Assembly: GCF_000003815.2 (NCBI RefSeq)
Contig: NC_049983.1
Span: 9,219,470-9,283,469 of the forward strand
Direction: 5' to 3'
DNA: 64,000 nt
Source of the DNA: Branchiostoma floridae
Taxonomy: Eukaryota > Chordata > Leptocardii > Amphioxiformes > Branchiostomatidae
The first letter of the stretch is position 1, and every line of letters starts with the position of its first letter. The notes beneath the pieces were generated by a model. The model was not told the origin of the DNA. It searched no databases and was given only the letters and a program-made list of their open reading frames with translations. A program made the position numbers and the translations under genes. This document shows positions 33,001 through 45,217 of this stretch, in pieces.

Positions 33001-34061
33001 CCTTTGCACTGGATACCAGATACTACATGTAAAAATTCATCGATTTTTGCTGGAACTTAATTTCGAGCTAGTTTTGATATCTGCCATCTGTCTTACAGTA
33101 TCAATACAGTGGAAACTCATATTCACAGATCATGATTTCACGATGGACTGGTCATAGCGAAAACCGCGGAAATAAAACCACCTTGAATATTCAAGACTCA
33201 TAATAATCCACCCTCACCCTTCGAAGTTCCAAAATGAGGAAGGAATACACTGGTTCTTATACGTAAGGTACTGTAACCATATCCCCTGCCCCCATGATGA
33301 TTACCTGCTCCGTCCTGCGTACACACCCCCTGTGTGGGCCGGGGTGTAACAGGTGCGGTGACGTTATCCTTATAACACTGACAGACACAGGCCGGGCACG
33401 GCGGACAGGAACACACGTTCTGCGGGCACGGCTGTGCACTGTACACTATCTGACACGTTGAACCAACCTACAAACGAGGATAGTATACTATCAAAACACA
33501 AAACAACACAAGTGTGCAACAAACTACACAATGATGTTCAGTCTAGATTCAAATTTATTGGCATACGAACGATCGCGATTACTTTGCAGTGGATGAAAAG
33601 TGTCAAATATAGAACCCACTAATAGTACTGGCATGATCCATATCTAAGTTATGGATCTTTAATTTGCATGTTCGTGACGACAGATATACCGATTTAACCT
33701 AACTACTAAAATGTGGTACCGTAGCAGCTAACAACTGTGCATACTACAAAGTGGCTAGAACACGGAAGTTCCGAAACAAAAAATTCTGCAATCTTCTTTT
33801 TCAACACTGACATTTCTACACATGCCCGAAAATAACAACGTAGGACGATGTACTAAGCGTAGCCAACGTATCGCTAATACTAGGGACCATATTCATATGT
33901 TGTGCCATACATTTGATTACGTACAGCTGCGATAAACAGGTGTCACCCCCTCCGCTTACCTGTGCAGGTTGAAAGGAGGACCCCGTAACGTCCTGACTAC
34001 GGCCTGTCTGCGCTAGTAACGTCGTGAGAGTTCCCGCCAAAATTACCCACCAACATCCCAT
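30093..34061 (-). CDS. secreted fibrinogen-related domain (FReD) protein with Cys/Pro-rich hinge
   Basis: Six exons join in phase to 302 aa: 33960-34061, 33305-33467, 32374-32531, 31719-31891, 31233-31395, 30093-30242. Exon 1 encodes a signal peptide (MGCWWVILAGTLTTLLA). Exon 2 encodes a short segment with eight cysteines in about 18 residues (CPQNVCSCPPCPACVCQC). The FReD follows from about residue 95: [90 protein letters not shown], and a C-terminal AEMKLRP. The D-R-D-N-D stretch and the following Asn-Cys sit where the family binds calcium and forms its conserved disulfide. Relatives (ficolins, tachylectins, tenascin and angiopoietin C-termini) are secreted recognition or matrix proteins; amphioxus has many, often immune. 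There is no collagen stalk or coiled coil, so the Cys-rich hinge is the likely oligomerising part. Ligand unknown. Confidence 0.93.
32330..32366. repeat. (AAAC)n microsatellite beside a FReD donor
   Basis: About nine AAAC units end some 7 bases before the donor of the exon 32374-32531 (GTTGGA on the minus strand). A similar imperfect AAAC/AAAT run at about 11779-11811 forms the T-rich tract before IPO9 exon 18 on the minus strand. Confidence 0.85.
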
Positions 34062-34324
34062 GTCTTAAACATCCATAGTTACTTATATTTCATAAGACTT
34101 TCTTTGACCGTGGTCCTGCACTTGAAGCTCGTCACGGCAGTCTTTCCTTGGCCGATTTTGTTCAGGTACATGTAATTCTATCCCCTTGGTATCCCATACG
34201 CCAACGCGATGGCCCTTTGTTTACAGAGTCATGCTTGTAAACTCAATGTTACACGGCTTGTTCTATGGGGAAGTGTCAAGTGCTAATTGGGTACAGATAT
34301 ATCAATACACAAGGTAATCGTGGA
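34062..34324. promoter_or_regulatory. presumed FReD upstream/promoter region
   Basis: Unique sequence immediately upstream of the FReD start codon. No convincing TATA or other core element was identified, so the call rests on position only. Confidence 0.25.
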
Positions 34325-34700
34325 AATGTGGTCTTGTGGTATGGTGACTTAGAATCTAAAGGTTTTGGGTTCGAATCCATGACAGGGCACAATGTTGTGT
34401 AGTTAGCTATAGCAAAGGCGCCTTACACCTATTTCTTCATTAGACTCATGAGGTTAAAATGAGTACCTGGCTTAGGTTAGGGACGTCCCTCTAATACTAG
34501 GTCGTTGAATTGAGGTCCCGCGTTTATTAATAAAAGAGAGTCACTCCTTGAGCATGTAAAAGAACAAACCACACTTGTCGAATAGAGTAGGGGTCCTAAG
34601 CTTCCCGGTGTGAGTGGATCAATTAAATCTGTCCGGATATGAAGCTTGTACTGTTCAGTACAAACCTGGTGTGTTACGCCTTAAAGCGGTTAACCAGGTA
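34325..34700 (+). mobile_element. tRNA-derived SINE, long body
   Basis: The head TTGTGGTATGGTGAC is followed by box B-like GGGTTCGAATCC (about 34369-34380), in RNA polymerase III promoter spacing. The body of about 300 bases contains GGTTAGGGACGTCCCTCT, GAGTAGGGGTC and TGTGTTACGCC...GGTTAACCAGG. Pieces recur at about 26770-26830, 12835-12985 and 48865-48930. Not a functional tRNA gene: no acceptor stem closes. Confidence 0.65.
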
Positions 34701-35451
34701 TGCAATACAAAACGAAAATACAAAAACTTCCAGAACCAGAATTCGTGTTTGTGTCTTTGATCTAGATCCTAGACTGTAAATCGAAGTAAAAAATGATGTT
34801 AGCTCCTGCCACGATTTAGTTTTTTTCTATTTCAAAATAACGAAAAATAAAACATCCCACTAAACATCTGATTTATTCCTCTGTACATTTACAATACATT
34901 TCCAAATATACAAAACAATACTTTTATTCCTTATTCCATTATTCCACGTAGGTTTCTATAACTTTATTATCTATGCCATTTTGCTACCACCTTAATGTCA
35001 TTTTGGTGGGATCATAGTGGATTCTATCCGAAACGTCTGACCGTTTCCAAAACCATATCCAGTTGCTTGAGTAACTACTTTTTGGTGTAAAATCCCTGGT
35101 TGTTGAATTTATCGTTACATGTCCCCTATTGATGTTCCCGTTCCTACCAACGTAAACATATCTTAACTTATCCTAATGTATACCACCAGTAAACACATAT
35201 TTACAAATACAAAGTCCAGTCTTGGATATAGCTTCATATCTAAGCATGTAATTTTCAAAACAAAGGAGTCACAAGGATAACTGTGCAAGTGTTGTATTTT
35301 AGGGTAGAAGGAAAAGATGCCGCAAAACGCAAATTCATTTCTAGGCATTCGTTCCGTACAAATATGATGACGATCGCACGACCTATGTGACCGCACCCCT
35401 AAGAACACAGAAAGAGGTGGAATTGTCATTATTATTCCTATATTTTTTGTC
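34701..35451. other. intergenic / Kelch gene 3' region
   Basis: Probably holds the 3' UTR of the Kelch-like gene on the minus strand. No other gene or repeat recognised. Confidence 0.4.
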
Positions 35452-38398
35452 CTAAGTTTGTCCTGCGTGAATGTCTTCCTTGTACATCTGAACAGTGACG
35501 AACCCGTGCCGGTACAACTGGCAGGGTAACTTGTGTCCGACAAACGTCCACTCGTCCTTCTTGGGATCGTAGCACTCGATGCAGTCCAGTGCGGGCCCGT
35601 TGGACTCGGTGACGCCGCCGGACACGTAGATCTTCCCGCCCACCACGCTGACGCCGCAGTTGTCCCGCTTGATGTTCATGTCGGCCACGCGTACGATGGA
35701 GTCGTCAGACGGGTCGTAAGCCTTCACCGTCTTAGAGGAGCCTCCTGGAAACAGATGAAATACCACAGATAAGTCTCAAGTCATCGTTAATGAATGAATG
35801 AATGAAGACCTTTAGTTAATATGGTTAATAATGGTCATCGTTAATAATAGTACATTGGGCAGTAAGTATCCTTGCTGTTTTAGTTGCAGGAATATTTTTA
35901 CATGGATGGGTTGGTAAGCATATTCCTTGTTTCAGGCACCTCCTCTAACACAAACACTCGTTTAGTCCCTTCCAAAAGACCGGTCACTGTGTGGTAGATT
36001 TATGATACGTGATTACTGGCTATTAAAGTCGACACTGTGATTGTTATGACTCTTTGATTATACATTTGTACGTGCAAATTGACGAATGACGTCTCTTTTG
36101 GTCATAAATAAAGGGCGCCATGTCTTCAAAAGACCATCGTCGAAACAGCAACAACTTTGGAACAATGTCTCTCCTTTTTTGAACCTTACATCTAAAACTT
36201 TATCTTTTAGTAACTATATAGCTAGAGTTACGATATTACCGTGACCGACAGCAACAATGGGCAGCAACAATGGTCAGGTGTGTTGCGCAGAAAAATAGGT
36301 GTGTTGCCCATTGTTGCTGTCGGCCAAGGTATGATGTACACAAAATTGTGAGTGCCCACCTAGTAAGTATATCCTGTTGTCCAGTCTGACGGCATGTGCG
36401 CAGGTGTAGTCTATCATGTTCGACTCCACCACACTCCAGGAGTTGTTTTGGGGATCGTAGCACTGCAGCTGCCGGGAGATGTTATACCCGTCGTAGAACC
36501 CTCCAAACACGTAGATCCTGCGGTCGTAGGCGGCCACGGCTGGGCACTTCACCGCGTGGACCAGAGGGGCGAGCCTCTCCCACTTGTCCGTATCGGGGTC
36601 GTACCGCTCCACGTCCTCCAGACACCGTTGGCCGTCGTACCCGCCAATGACGTACACCTTCCCGTCGAGCACCGCGGCACCGTGGTGGTAGCGCGGATGC
36701 AGCATGGACGCGATGGGTTTCCAGACGTTGAGGTAAGACACGTAGCACATGGCGTCTTTTCGTGCCTTGTCGTTTATCAGTCCGCCTGTGATGTAGATGT
36801 CATAACCCGTGGAGACAGCGCTGGAGACTTGAAGATCTTTAGACGGCACGGGACCTAGAGCTCGCCATCTCTGGTGGACTGGGTCGTAGTAGGGCACTTC
36901 CCGCGCCTTGCTCGACCCTTTGAAAGTCTTCTTCTCTCCACACACTACAACCATGACTTCCACACAGTTGCACTTTCGCGGTCGTCTCTGTCTCGTCTTC
37001 ACCGCTCTTCTGTACGTACCCGAGATCTGGAAGGCCCTCGCTTCGTATATCTGTTGGACGCACCCGTCGGAGTTGTACACGAGCGGGTCAAGCGCGATCT
37101 TGGAGATCAGATACTCCGGCGTCACGAACGGCAGACGAACCAGCTCGATCAGCTGATCCAGATCCTGCGATCTACCTTCCCGATCGAACTTGATCCATCT
37201 TATAATCGCCTTGTAGATCTCTTCTTCGTTTTCCGTGTTCAGTTCATCATCGGACAGATAGTCTACAATGTACTGTTTAGGTAGCTGCAGAAACTCCTCC
37301 GTTTTTATGACTTTCGAGAACCGACTTCGGGCCAAGTCTCTCGCTTTTCGAAACAGCGAGTCGCAAGAATGAATCTCAGCAAGCTTACGAATCTCTATAC
37401 AGTTCGAGACGTCTAGGATCCGCTCTAAGAAGGTGAGGCAAGCGTCTTTGACGGGCAAGACTTGTAGTAAGTCGGAGGCTTCGAAGAGTTGGAAGACGTT
37501 GTCGCGTGTGAGGGTGACTTGGCCGGTGTAGGCGTAGTCCAGGTGAAGCTGCATGGTGTCGGCGGGGATGCCTTCCATCTTGATCCGCTCGGCACGGCTC
37601 TCTCTCAGGTTTCCTGCGAACATGGCCGTGAAGTAGGGGCTGCTGGCCGCAAGGACGGCTCTGTGGACAACGTGGCATTTTTAAAGAGTTGGCTATTCAT
37701 CTCATATGTCACTAGTAATGATAGTTGTCTTGGAAAAGCGTGGTAGCTACATTGATGCGTGATAGCGATAGGTAAAACTTTGTCACGTTATTTCGCCAGC
37801 AAAAGAATTCAATCTGTTATCTAATTTTCACCATAAACAGATTCAAGAAATTTGCGGATGTTGGATAGCACCCCCTTCGTGAAAACCCATTCATACAACA
37901 TTAAAGATTTCTCTGTTCTTATGCTCACAATGTGATGTAGGGTTGAATAGCAAAGCTGTCTATAGCATGTTCTTGTGGGAGACTATCCGACTTTGGGATG
38001 TAGATTAAGTTTAGACATCCAAGGAAAGAGTGGAGGTAAAGAGGTAATCGGCGATTTGCAACATTGGCTAAGATTCTCTTTGCTGGGATCGGAAAGATAA
38101 TTTTGACGCCGCAAAATCTAAACTACTTTCTCTATGCTGGGTTCTCATTTCTGCACTTTCCAAGCATAGAAAACCTTAGCCTATGTTGAAAGTCACCAAT
38201 AAAAAAACGCGAAGAACGAGTCTGCAAAGGTTCTTTGACATCTTCAACTCACCGGTGACAGTGGAACTCCTCTTCTTCTACAGCCAGAATGACGTCAGTC
38301 AGTACCTTGAACCCGCGCATGTCATTTAGCGCCTGGAGGATGTCCGCTGCCTGGAACGGCTGGTTGAAGTCCATCCTGTCTGTAGTCGGACTGGGCAT
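35452..38398 (-). CDS. Kelch-like protein (BTB-BACK-Kelch), KLHL24/KLHL35-like
   Basis: Three coding exons (38253-38398, 36360-37660, 35452-35744) give 579 aa, the usual length for the family. The BTB domain is at about 30-135 (LTDVILAVEEEEFHCHRAVL, SSPYFTAMFAGNLRES). BACK follows at about 136-240 (LDVSNCIEIRKLAEIHSCDSL...). Kelch repeats run from about 275 to the C-terminus, with Gly-Gly pairs in YITGG, YVIGGYDGQRCLEDVERYDP, YVFGGFYDG, YLLGG and YVSGG. Such proteins dimerise through BTB, bind cullin-3 and present substrates on the Kelch propeller for ubiquitination. The substrate cannot be told from sequence, and the nearest vertebrate member (KLHL24, 35 or 38 group) needs a tree. The ATG at 38398 is chosen because a good acceptor (TTTGTTGCAG) lies 12 bases upstream, making everything before it a spliced 5' UTR. 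Confidence 0.93.
35855..35985 (-). mobile_element. SINE-body relic in Kelch intron
   Basis: It matches the body of the SINE at 23690-24007 in order (TTTCCTTGCTGTTT..., AGGCACC/AGGTGCC, GTCCCTTCCAAAAGAC against ATCCCTTCCGAAAAAC). Diverged and headless. Confidence 0.45.
36245..36323. repeat. perfect 19-bp inverted repeat (hairpin) near a Kelch donor
   Basis: CCGACAGCAACAATGGGCA at 36245-36263 is exactly complementary to 36305-36323, with a 41-base loop. It lies 37 bases inside the intron after the donor of Kelch exon 2 (exon ends 36360). A partial direct copy of GCAACAATGG also sits beside the left arm. Confidence 0.9.
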
Positions 38399-38838
38399 GG
38401 TGACGGCGTGCTGCAACAAACATGTGGAAAATCCTTCAGTTATAAGAATATCTGTGAATATTTTCATCAAGTTGGTACATTATTGAATAAAGAGACTCTT
38501 TTTACACAACCATTGTTTTATTCACAAAGTTTCGTTGACTGTCACCTTCCAAGAAAATCTGCGTCACCTTTATAATTAACGTTATATGGGTGTTGATTTC
38601 AAGTCGCGTAATTCCAATTTTGGCACAGACATTATGTATAATATCTTGTAGTGACCACCACCCTTTGTCACTGTGGCTACTTTTTGTTTGTAGTCACGGT
38701 GTTGTAGTTTGTTTTTCTTCATGCAAAAACACTAATTATGCGTTCTATAATTAAAGATAACCATTGTGATCACGTCTGTACGGTTCTAAAGATAGAATAA
38801 TCCCTTTCTCCCAATGAAATGTTGTGCTGTGTTGTGCT

Positions 38839-38889
38839 GCGCTGTATTTTGTGTTGCGCTGTATTTTGTGTTGCGCTGTATTTTGTGTT
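38839..38889. repeat. 17-bp tandem repeat, three copies
   Basis: GCGCTGTATTTTGTGTT is repeated at 38839, 38856 and 38873. Related GTTGTGCTGT text precedes it. Confidence 0.85.
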
Positions 38890-39324
38890 GTCGTCAGAAA
38901 ACGCCATTTAGGCTCCAGTTGGGAGAGAAACACATCAACAGCTGCAGTTATCTCCTAAGTAAATTTAGATGATTGGTGGACAATTGTAAACTCCCCTGAC
39001 AGTCCCCTAACCCTGTATCCTCAATGCTTCTCCATCCCCAAATCTGCTTGGAGCTTCACACTGACGCACACACTTGGGTTGTGAATATTTTCATGCTGAG
39101 AAAATAGCATGTTTACCTTAGCCTGTGTTATTCATCACTATAATTTTTCTGCCATAACACGGCCATTAAATTTCGCTGAGGTGACTTCGGTACAACATGT
39201 AATTCCTGACGACAGGACAGCAATTATGCACGATTTATCGTTTTCGTGAAAGGACAAGACACACGATAGAGGACGGAGCATGTGCAGTATACTAGTACCT
39301 TGGGGCAGTTTTAGGCTAGGGCTT

Positions 39325-39570
39325 CCTACCGATGAAATGGTCGAGTGGGTAGTGTTCATTTTGCAATCGGTAGGTCGTGAGTCCGAGTCAAACGAAAGGC
39401 TTTAAAATGGTACTCGCTGCTTGCACTGTTGAGCAGCTCAGAAGTTGGAAAAGACTATGGTAGCTTAACACAAAGACCACTTAACACCAGTGGACTAGTT
39501 CACTGCTGTAGTGATTGTATAAAAGTTTTGTGGCCGAGAAACTAAAACAGAGATGGGTGCCACGGTATGC
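39325..39570 (+). mobile_element. tRNA-derived SINE, third family
   Basis: A tRNA-like head, ATGGTCGAGTGGGTAGTG (box A), is followed by GGTCGTGAGTCCGAGTC (box B-like) about 35 bases on. The body (GTACTCGCTGCTTGCACTGTTGAGC... to GGGTGCCACG) does not match the other two SINE families here. Confidence 0.6.
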
Positions 39571-39608
39571 ACTACTTGGTGCGGAAAGGACTTCAACTTG
39601 AAATATTT

Positions 39609-39782
39609 ACATTTCCTAACCGGTCATTTTGCGGGAAACGAAAAGTATGATATTCAAGACAACTAACACACACAAAAAAGGAACAGAAATTAGTCATGAG
39701 CATAATTTGTGTAGATTTCTCGATAGATGATTTTATTTTTCGTTCCTGTAAACAGCCCGGTCGGGCCCCGGTTTGGAAATAT
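39609..39782. mobile_element. MITE, ATTTC(C)AAACC(A)GGGCC ends, diverged copy
   Basis: It shares GGGAACGAAAAGTATGATAT and GGGCCC(C/T)GGTTTGGAAAT with the better copy at 45930-46112. The left terminal repeat is degraded (ATTTCCTAACCGGTC). Confidence 0.55.
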
Positions 39783-40083
39783 GACCCTTGCATTCAAATA
39801 GAGGTACACCATACGACCTAGGAGTTCACCATACACACAATTGCAAAAGAAAACAAAACGTGCTCTCAAAACACTTGTGGGGCCTGCAATGTGTGACCTA
39901 CTCTAAAACGTGACGTCTTCTATAGACCAGCAATCGCTGTTTCCTGCCATTTTCTAAGTACATGCTCTTACGTTACTTTGATGTAAGAAAAGGAAAGTCA
40001 GGCAAAAGGGTCCCCATTGTGTTGATGTCTAGTCTGTATGCAAACTCTTTATAACCTCCAATTACCTCCAGAAAGGGAGGAAG

Positions 40084-40183
40084 NNNNNNNNNNNNNNNNN
40101 NNNNNNNNNNNNNNNNNNNNNNNNNNNNNNNNNNNNNNNNNNNNNNNNNNNNNNNNNNNNNNNNNNNNNNNNNNNNNNNNNNN
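40084..40183. other. assembly gap (100 N)
   Basis: A run of 100 N, so the sequence is missing. The flanks show no exon cut by the gap. Confidence 0.98.
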
Positions 40184-42364
40184 ATTTTTTTCGTGGGTTT
40201 TCATGGATAGCTTTTGTTGTACGGAAGACGTGGTGTAGGGTTAGGCCCCCTAGCCGCATGTTTCCAACATACTCAACATTTCACAAAACATCGCTCCTTT
40301 TTCTGACAGAAGTTCGTATATATGATTTCCTTTTCATGTGCTACAAAAATCTGGCGCACTTGACAACATAACAAACGAAGCTATATAACGTGTTATGGCT
40401 TTACCAGGACAGCTATTCTCGTCAACAATCTTACATCTTTGCCTCCCTCACCAGAAATGGTTCACAGAATCCTTTGACTACGCACGCCCCCACTGTTGTC
40501 ATGTGCCGTGGCTATTTTAGTAGAAGGCGGGGTCTAAGTCAATATTTCCCCTCGCGCGATACACACTTTACCGAGTGAAAAGACTTAATAAACACTACAT
40601 GAAAAAGCCGGGCAAACAATGAGTGGCCGTCACAGAAGGCTGCCAAATGGCGTGCAGAAGTCAATATTTCTGTAGGGCATTTTTAGAACAATGTTCGTCG
40701 TTTACCAAACGTGGTTTCCCGTCCTTTTCTACATGTAATAGGTTAGGTATTATCTGTGTATATGACAAACACTGCTCGTCTTTTCTCTTCGCTGATCCCA
40801 TTGAAGAATGAAGAAAGACCCTCGGGTGAAGGTGCAGAAGCAGGCGGAACAAAAGACTGTTGGCCCCGGTTGCTACCCACTCGTGTGCGCCTGAATCGCT
40901 CTGTCAGAGATTGGTGTTTGTATGTGCACACGTCATTATGTACAGACCATGTTTTCTGTACATAACGTTACATATCGCACAGTAGCTTGGTGATATAGGG
41001 GGTGTGGGTGGACCAATGGCCTGGTTATCTTTCTTGGGCAGTCAGATTTAATTTACTAAGGCTTTGTAATAGACTAAGGCTTAGAAAAATGCTATGTACT
41101 GCACTAGCCGAATGCCTGTGGCATCACGCCACCATACTCCTTCAATATACAGACAGTCCGTGTTCTCTGTATACCGTACATGATAGGGTCAGGGTGTCAC
41201 GATATAGAACAAGGAACGTTATAGGGTGGGAATGGTCTTGATTTTTCTTTAGGACGATCAAATCTAATGCTAAGACGCTGAAATTTCAGGAAGAAAAGCG
41301 TGGATTTGTCAGTCTTATTACAGTACATTAAGAAATGCATTTGGCGTTAAGAAACGAACCACGTGCACCTCCCAGACTCCTATCTTTCCTTGAAATGTCA
41401 CACTTTCTCAAGATTCGTAAGATTTAAAAAGAGAGGAGAAATTATCATTTGTATATCTTTTATAAAAGGTATAATTGCTGTCTCATGCTGTTGTGAAAAT
41501 GTTGGACAAACAGCTGGGCCGTCACGAGAAATTGGTTCTGTTTGAAGGTTCACAGGTGGCACGACTGCCCTGTTAGTCATGTGCATCAGACAAACCAAGA
41601 CAATTGTTTGCCACGGATTTTTTTCACGCGTTGAACTTCAACTATGGGTTCGTTGCAACTGCTAACGTTACACCGTTGTCGTAATTTTAGCACAACAATT
41701 CAATCTCTAAGATTGCAGGAGATGGGTTTGTGCCAAATGTCACAATTTGTCAAACACACGTTTTCCCTCCATTCAATGATGACGTTTGTTTTCCAAGTTC
41801 AATGCACGTTTAGAAAACCCCCTTTAAGCTCAGTAAACATCTCAAACACAATAGAACAAACACTATGACCTTCTCCGTACAACAGGACTCGGCATGTAAA
41901 CAATGTTATTTTAAGTGGACTACTGAAAGTGGTACGTCATAGCAAAAATATTCACGTTGTCAGTGCACCTATCATTGCCATGTGGTCGATGTTCACGATT
42001 TGTAAATATCTAATCTACTCAAAATCCAACAGCGTAACGCTAATGCTGTATCTAAGGTACCCAAGCGATGCTTCGGGAATTAGATTTGGAATTTGTACCT
42101 TTGTATACTGTACACGTTTCACTGGGATTTGCTAGCATTAAAATTATCATCGGTTCACGTTCGACACCTTTTCTTGTTTTCCCCAAGCCACATGAAAACA
42201 TACTATCGGGTCATTCGGCGTCAAAAGGCAAAACAACCGCCTGACAGAAATCGATCCAGTGAAATCCTATACTTTAAAAAGGCCCTAGGCGTACACAACA
42301 TGTATATTTTCCCCCAACAGTGATTCGCTATATCCACAGGTACAAGACAAACAAGGTAACTCAC
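40184..42364. other. no gene recognised
   Basis: Mixed AT-rich sequence with short frames lacking domains on both strands. Possibly intron of the Kelch-like gene. Confidence 0.35.
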
Positions 42365-42620
42365 CTGAAAATCACCTGTCGCGAGCAATGAAAACAGGGC
42401 ACCTGTGATTCCTGGATGGTGTAGAAAACACAGAAGGAAAGTGTTTCTTTGTCATTTCACTCCCGGACCTTAATTTGACGAGCTAGCTCCTTGAGTTGTA
42501 TCTCTTAAGGGCCCGGGACCCCCTCAACAAAGCACTGGCCAGCTGCGAAAATGTACCGAGGCAGAGGTCACCTGTATTATCGCCTCACCAGCCAATGGCT
42601 GACGAGAACGTCGGTCACGT
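42365..42620 (-). promoter_or_regulatory. candidate non-coding first exon and promoter of the Kelch-like gene
   Basis: On the minus strand a strong donor ATTTTCAG/GTGAGT ends a possible exon at 42365. The only well-placed acceptor without a partner on this strand is the one 12 bases before the Kelch start codon (near 38410). About 180-260 bases upstream are CCAGCCAATGG (a CCAAT box) and GGTCACGTGAGC (an E-box/CLEAR-like motif) at about 42587-42625. Exon start and promoter use are inferred. Confidence 0.35.
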
Positions 42621-45217
42621 GAGCGAGATGTCAACCCAACCAGGTAAGAAAACCTCTGTTTCAGGTGTCCCGCTTGTGTTTTGAGAGGTAAGAACAGAGA
42701 CTGCTGTATCCACTTCAGACAACACTCCCTCTGATAAAAACACTCTAATTTGCTTTGCAAAAGTAACCAGCGCCTTTTGGTAGTCTTGACTGACAGCTTG
42801 TCTTGGCCCCCTCCCAAGAGTAGTATGCATAACAAATACATTATATTTAATCCTGGGAGACTGCAAGACTGGCGCACTGTGTAATTGTCATTCTTTGTGT
42901 CTTACACACATGTAAAAACCAACACAATCATCGCTTTTCACTCGTAATTAGCAGGCTGTTTCAAATGGAGTAATTGATTTTAAATTGGTTTATGGCGAGG
43001 TTCGGAGGTGATTTCACTGGTCTATGACGTCATGCAGGTGTCCCGACCACTTCTGGATCCTTCTCCACTTTCTGTTTCAAGGGCCTCTAGAAACACGTCT
43101 CCACCCGGTCCTTATGTACTACTTAAGAAAATGATGAAATGAAAGCCACATTTATTTGATTAGTTGGTTCCCGGATTTTTCAGAAAAATATGGAGTGACA
43201 GGGCGAAAATTATTATTTACAAAAAGTCTGGGCTGGTGTTAAACAACATAAACATAACAGCAAGAAAATAAACACTACAACACTATCACTGCACAGCAGG
43301 TTCACTTCTTTTTTTCAAAATTATGAAAAAATTCTTAATGTATATAATTCAAATGTATGTACTTCATTAATGAAAAATCTCACTACAACGATAAATGTAA
43401 CCACATTTGAAGGAACTTATAAAGTTCAACTTACTATACTAGAAAATTGTTGAATTGCTGAATGGAAGGTGTGGTGAATTTGTTTTTTCATTGCTCGAAA
43501 AATAAAAGGGCAGGCAATTCCGAGAACCAAATGATTTGACTGGTGTGACCTTAGCAATTAGAATAATTTGCCACGGGAGTTTGGCGACCATACAGGGTAT
43601 GATCATAAATGTTACTCTTAATCCCCTGGCCATTCATTTGCCCTGAATTTGTCAAATTCTAGTGTCCATAACCCCTCAGGAAGGCCTTGTAAACATGTAA
43701 CAACGGAGTAAATAAAGTAAGAACACAAGGCCAGCTAGCATGCAGTAATTTTCTTTAATCACTCTCACAATCAGGAGACCTTGTGCAAACGTGTTATTCT
43801 GTTGAAGGCCCAAAATAAAGACAAACTCTTAAGAATGAAAAGGCTGTAATAGAGAACTATGTCCAGCTTACAAATAAATTATAAAAAGTATGGGCAGATA
43901 AAGTCCCAAAGTAATAAATAAAAGTATCAAATTACCTTCTGCATACAGCACAACACTTCACGTATTTAGTGTTTACATGCTCCTAATTCAGACTACTATA
44001 AATGACTGGAAAAGACTTTCAGAAAAATCTTTATTCTTTGTAAAAGACCAACATCACAAATGTATTAATTTTCTTCGATCTCTATCAAGTCTGGCAAAGG
44101 CCATATCTCGCAATTGTGTAAAGAGGTAGATCAAAATACTGGTTTCAATACAAAATAGATCTTAGCACCTAATAGTATACCCTGGGTAAAAAGCTTTGAT
44201 GAATGAATGAGGTCTGTTTCTTCAACACATCACAGATTCTGACATACTAGCACACACATCATTAGAATGCATTGTTAAATATTAGAAACACTGCAAATAA
44301 CCTTGAGTAAAATTTGTAAAATGACAATTCTTCCCAATTTGCTTCTCTTATCTATAGCAAAAACTTTTCTCTCCAAGTTATAAAATATGCTGCCTATATG
44401 GCCAGTGAGTGATCCCTAATGACTAAATCTACAATTATTAACCTTTTTAAAAGTTAAGGATTAGAAGAGAAAGAGGGAAAGAATGGACAGTTGAGGTATT
44501 CATTACAGGTACACTGTCAAATGACAGTACTGTTAAATTTTTTATCATCTATTCCCTGAAGTTTTAATTTATACTTTTTGTAACATTTCATTATTCAATA
44601 TTCTTAAAAGTTGCATTTCAAAAAGTTGTTAAGATTTATTGCCGTTATTCTTTAACTAACACAGATCATCCACTATACCTTGCAAGTAGGTCACCCCTGA
44701 GGTAGTGATTTCACTAACATTATACAAAACTTTGTTACAATTAAAACATTTGCAAGCTTGCCGTTTTCTTCAAACCACAAGCTGATTCAGGCCTGATATT
44801 TGCATTGTTATTAAAAAAAAAGAATAATATTGGCTCGAGATATTCTTTTGGACCATAAAACAGAAGGCAAGAAAACTGGCCATCCTTCTATCCTAAAATG
44901 TTGTATTCTATATTTACAAATTATGTCATACCTGGGTCATGATAACGTTTGATACGAGTGTTCTGGACCTAGTGATAAAAAGCTGTATCACACAGGTTTC
45001 AAATTTTTATCACACAGGCTTCCATTGAATAAATTGATCATACTCTGCACTCGTCGAGTGCGACGTGATTGAAAAGTCAAATACCTGATTCTGACGTTGG
45101 AATTGCTGCTGTAAGAATTTTTGTTTGAGGGCACCAATTTGCAACACAGTGTATTCTGCATCACCCTCGGTCCCAGCCCTTCCCTGGGTCGGATCTCCAT
45201 ATATGTGTGAGTACACT
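42621..45217. other. intergenic, nothing recognised
   Basis: AT-rich spacer. It includes the probable 3' UTR of the glycosyltransferase fusion gene near its right end. No gene, RNA or complete repeat recognised. Confidence 0.4.

Larger units (their letters stand above)
38399..39609. other. Kelch 5' intron / spacer with repeats
   Basis: It contains three tandem copies of the 17-mer GCGCTGTATTTTGTGTT at 38839-38889 and a SINE at about 39325-39570. No coding exon recognised. It is probably intronic in the Kelch-like gene if the distal 5' exon near 42.4 kb is real. Confidence 0.4.

Noticed and set aside
34340-34400. tRNA gene suggested by GGTTCGAATCC
   Set aside because: Acceptor and D stems do not close, and a ~300-base body follows. 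It is the head of a SINE.
36394-37284. Plus-strand frames of 154 and 136 codons
   Set aside because: Antisense shadows of the large Kelch exon, where codon bias keeps the reverse frame open.
42601-42642. ATG with a following GTAAGA donor on the plus strand (MADENVGHVSEMSTQ)
   Set aside because: No partner exon downstream on the plus strand. The bases are better explained as a CCAAT box and CACGTG promoter motifs.
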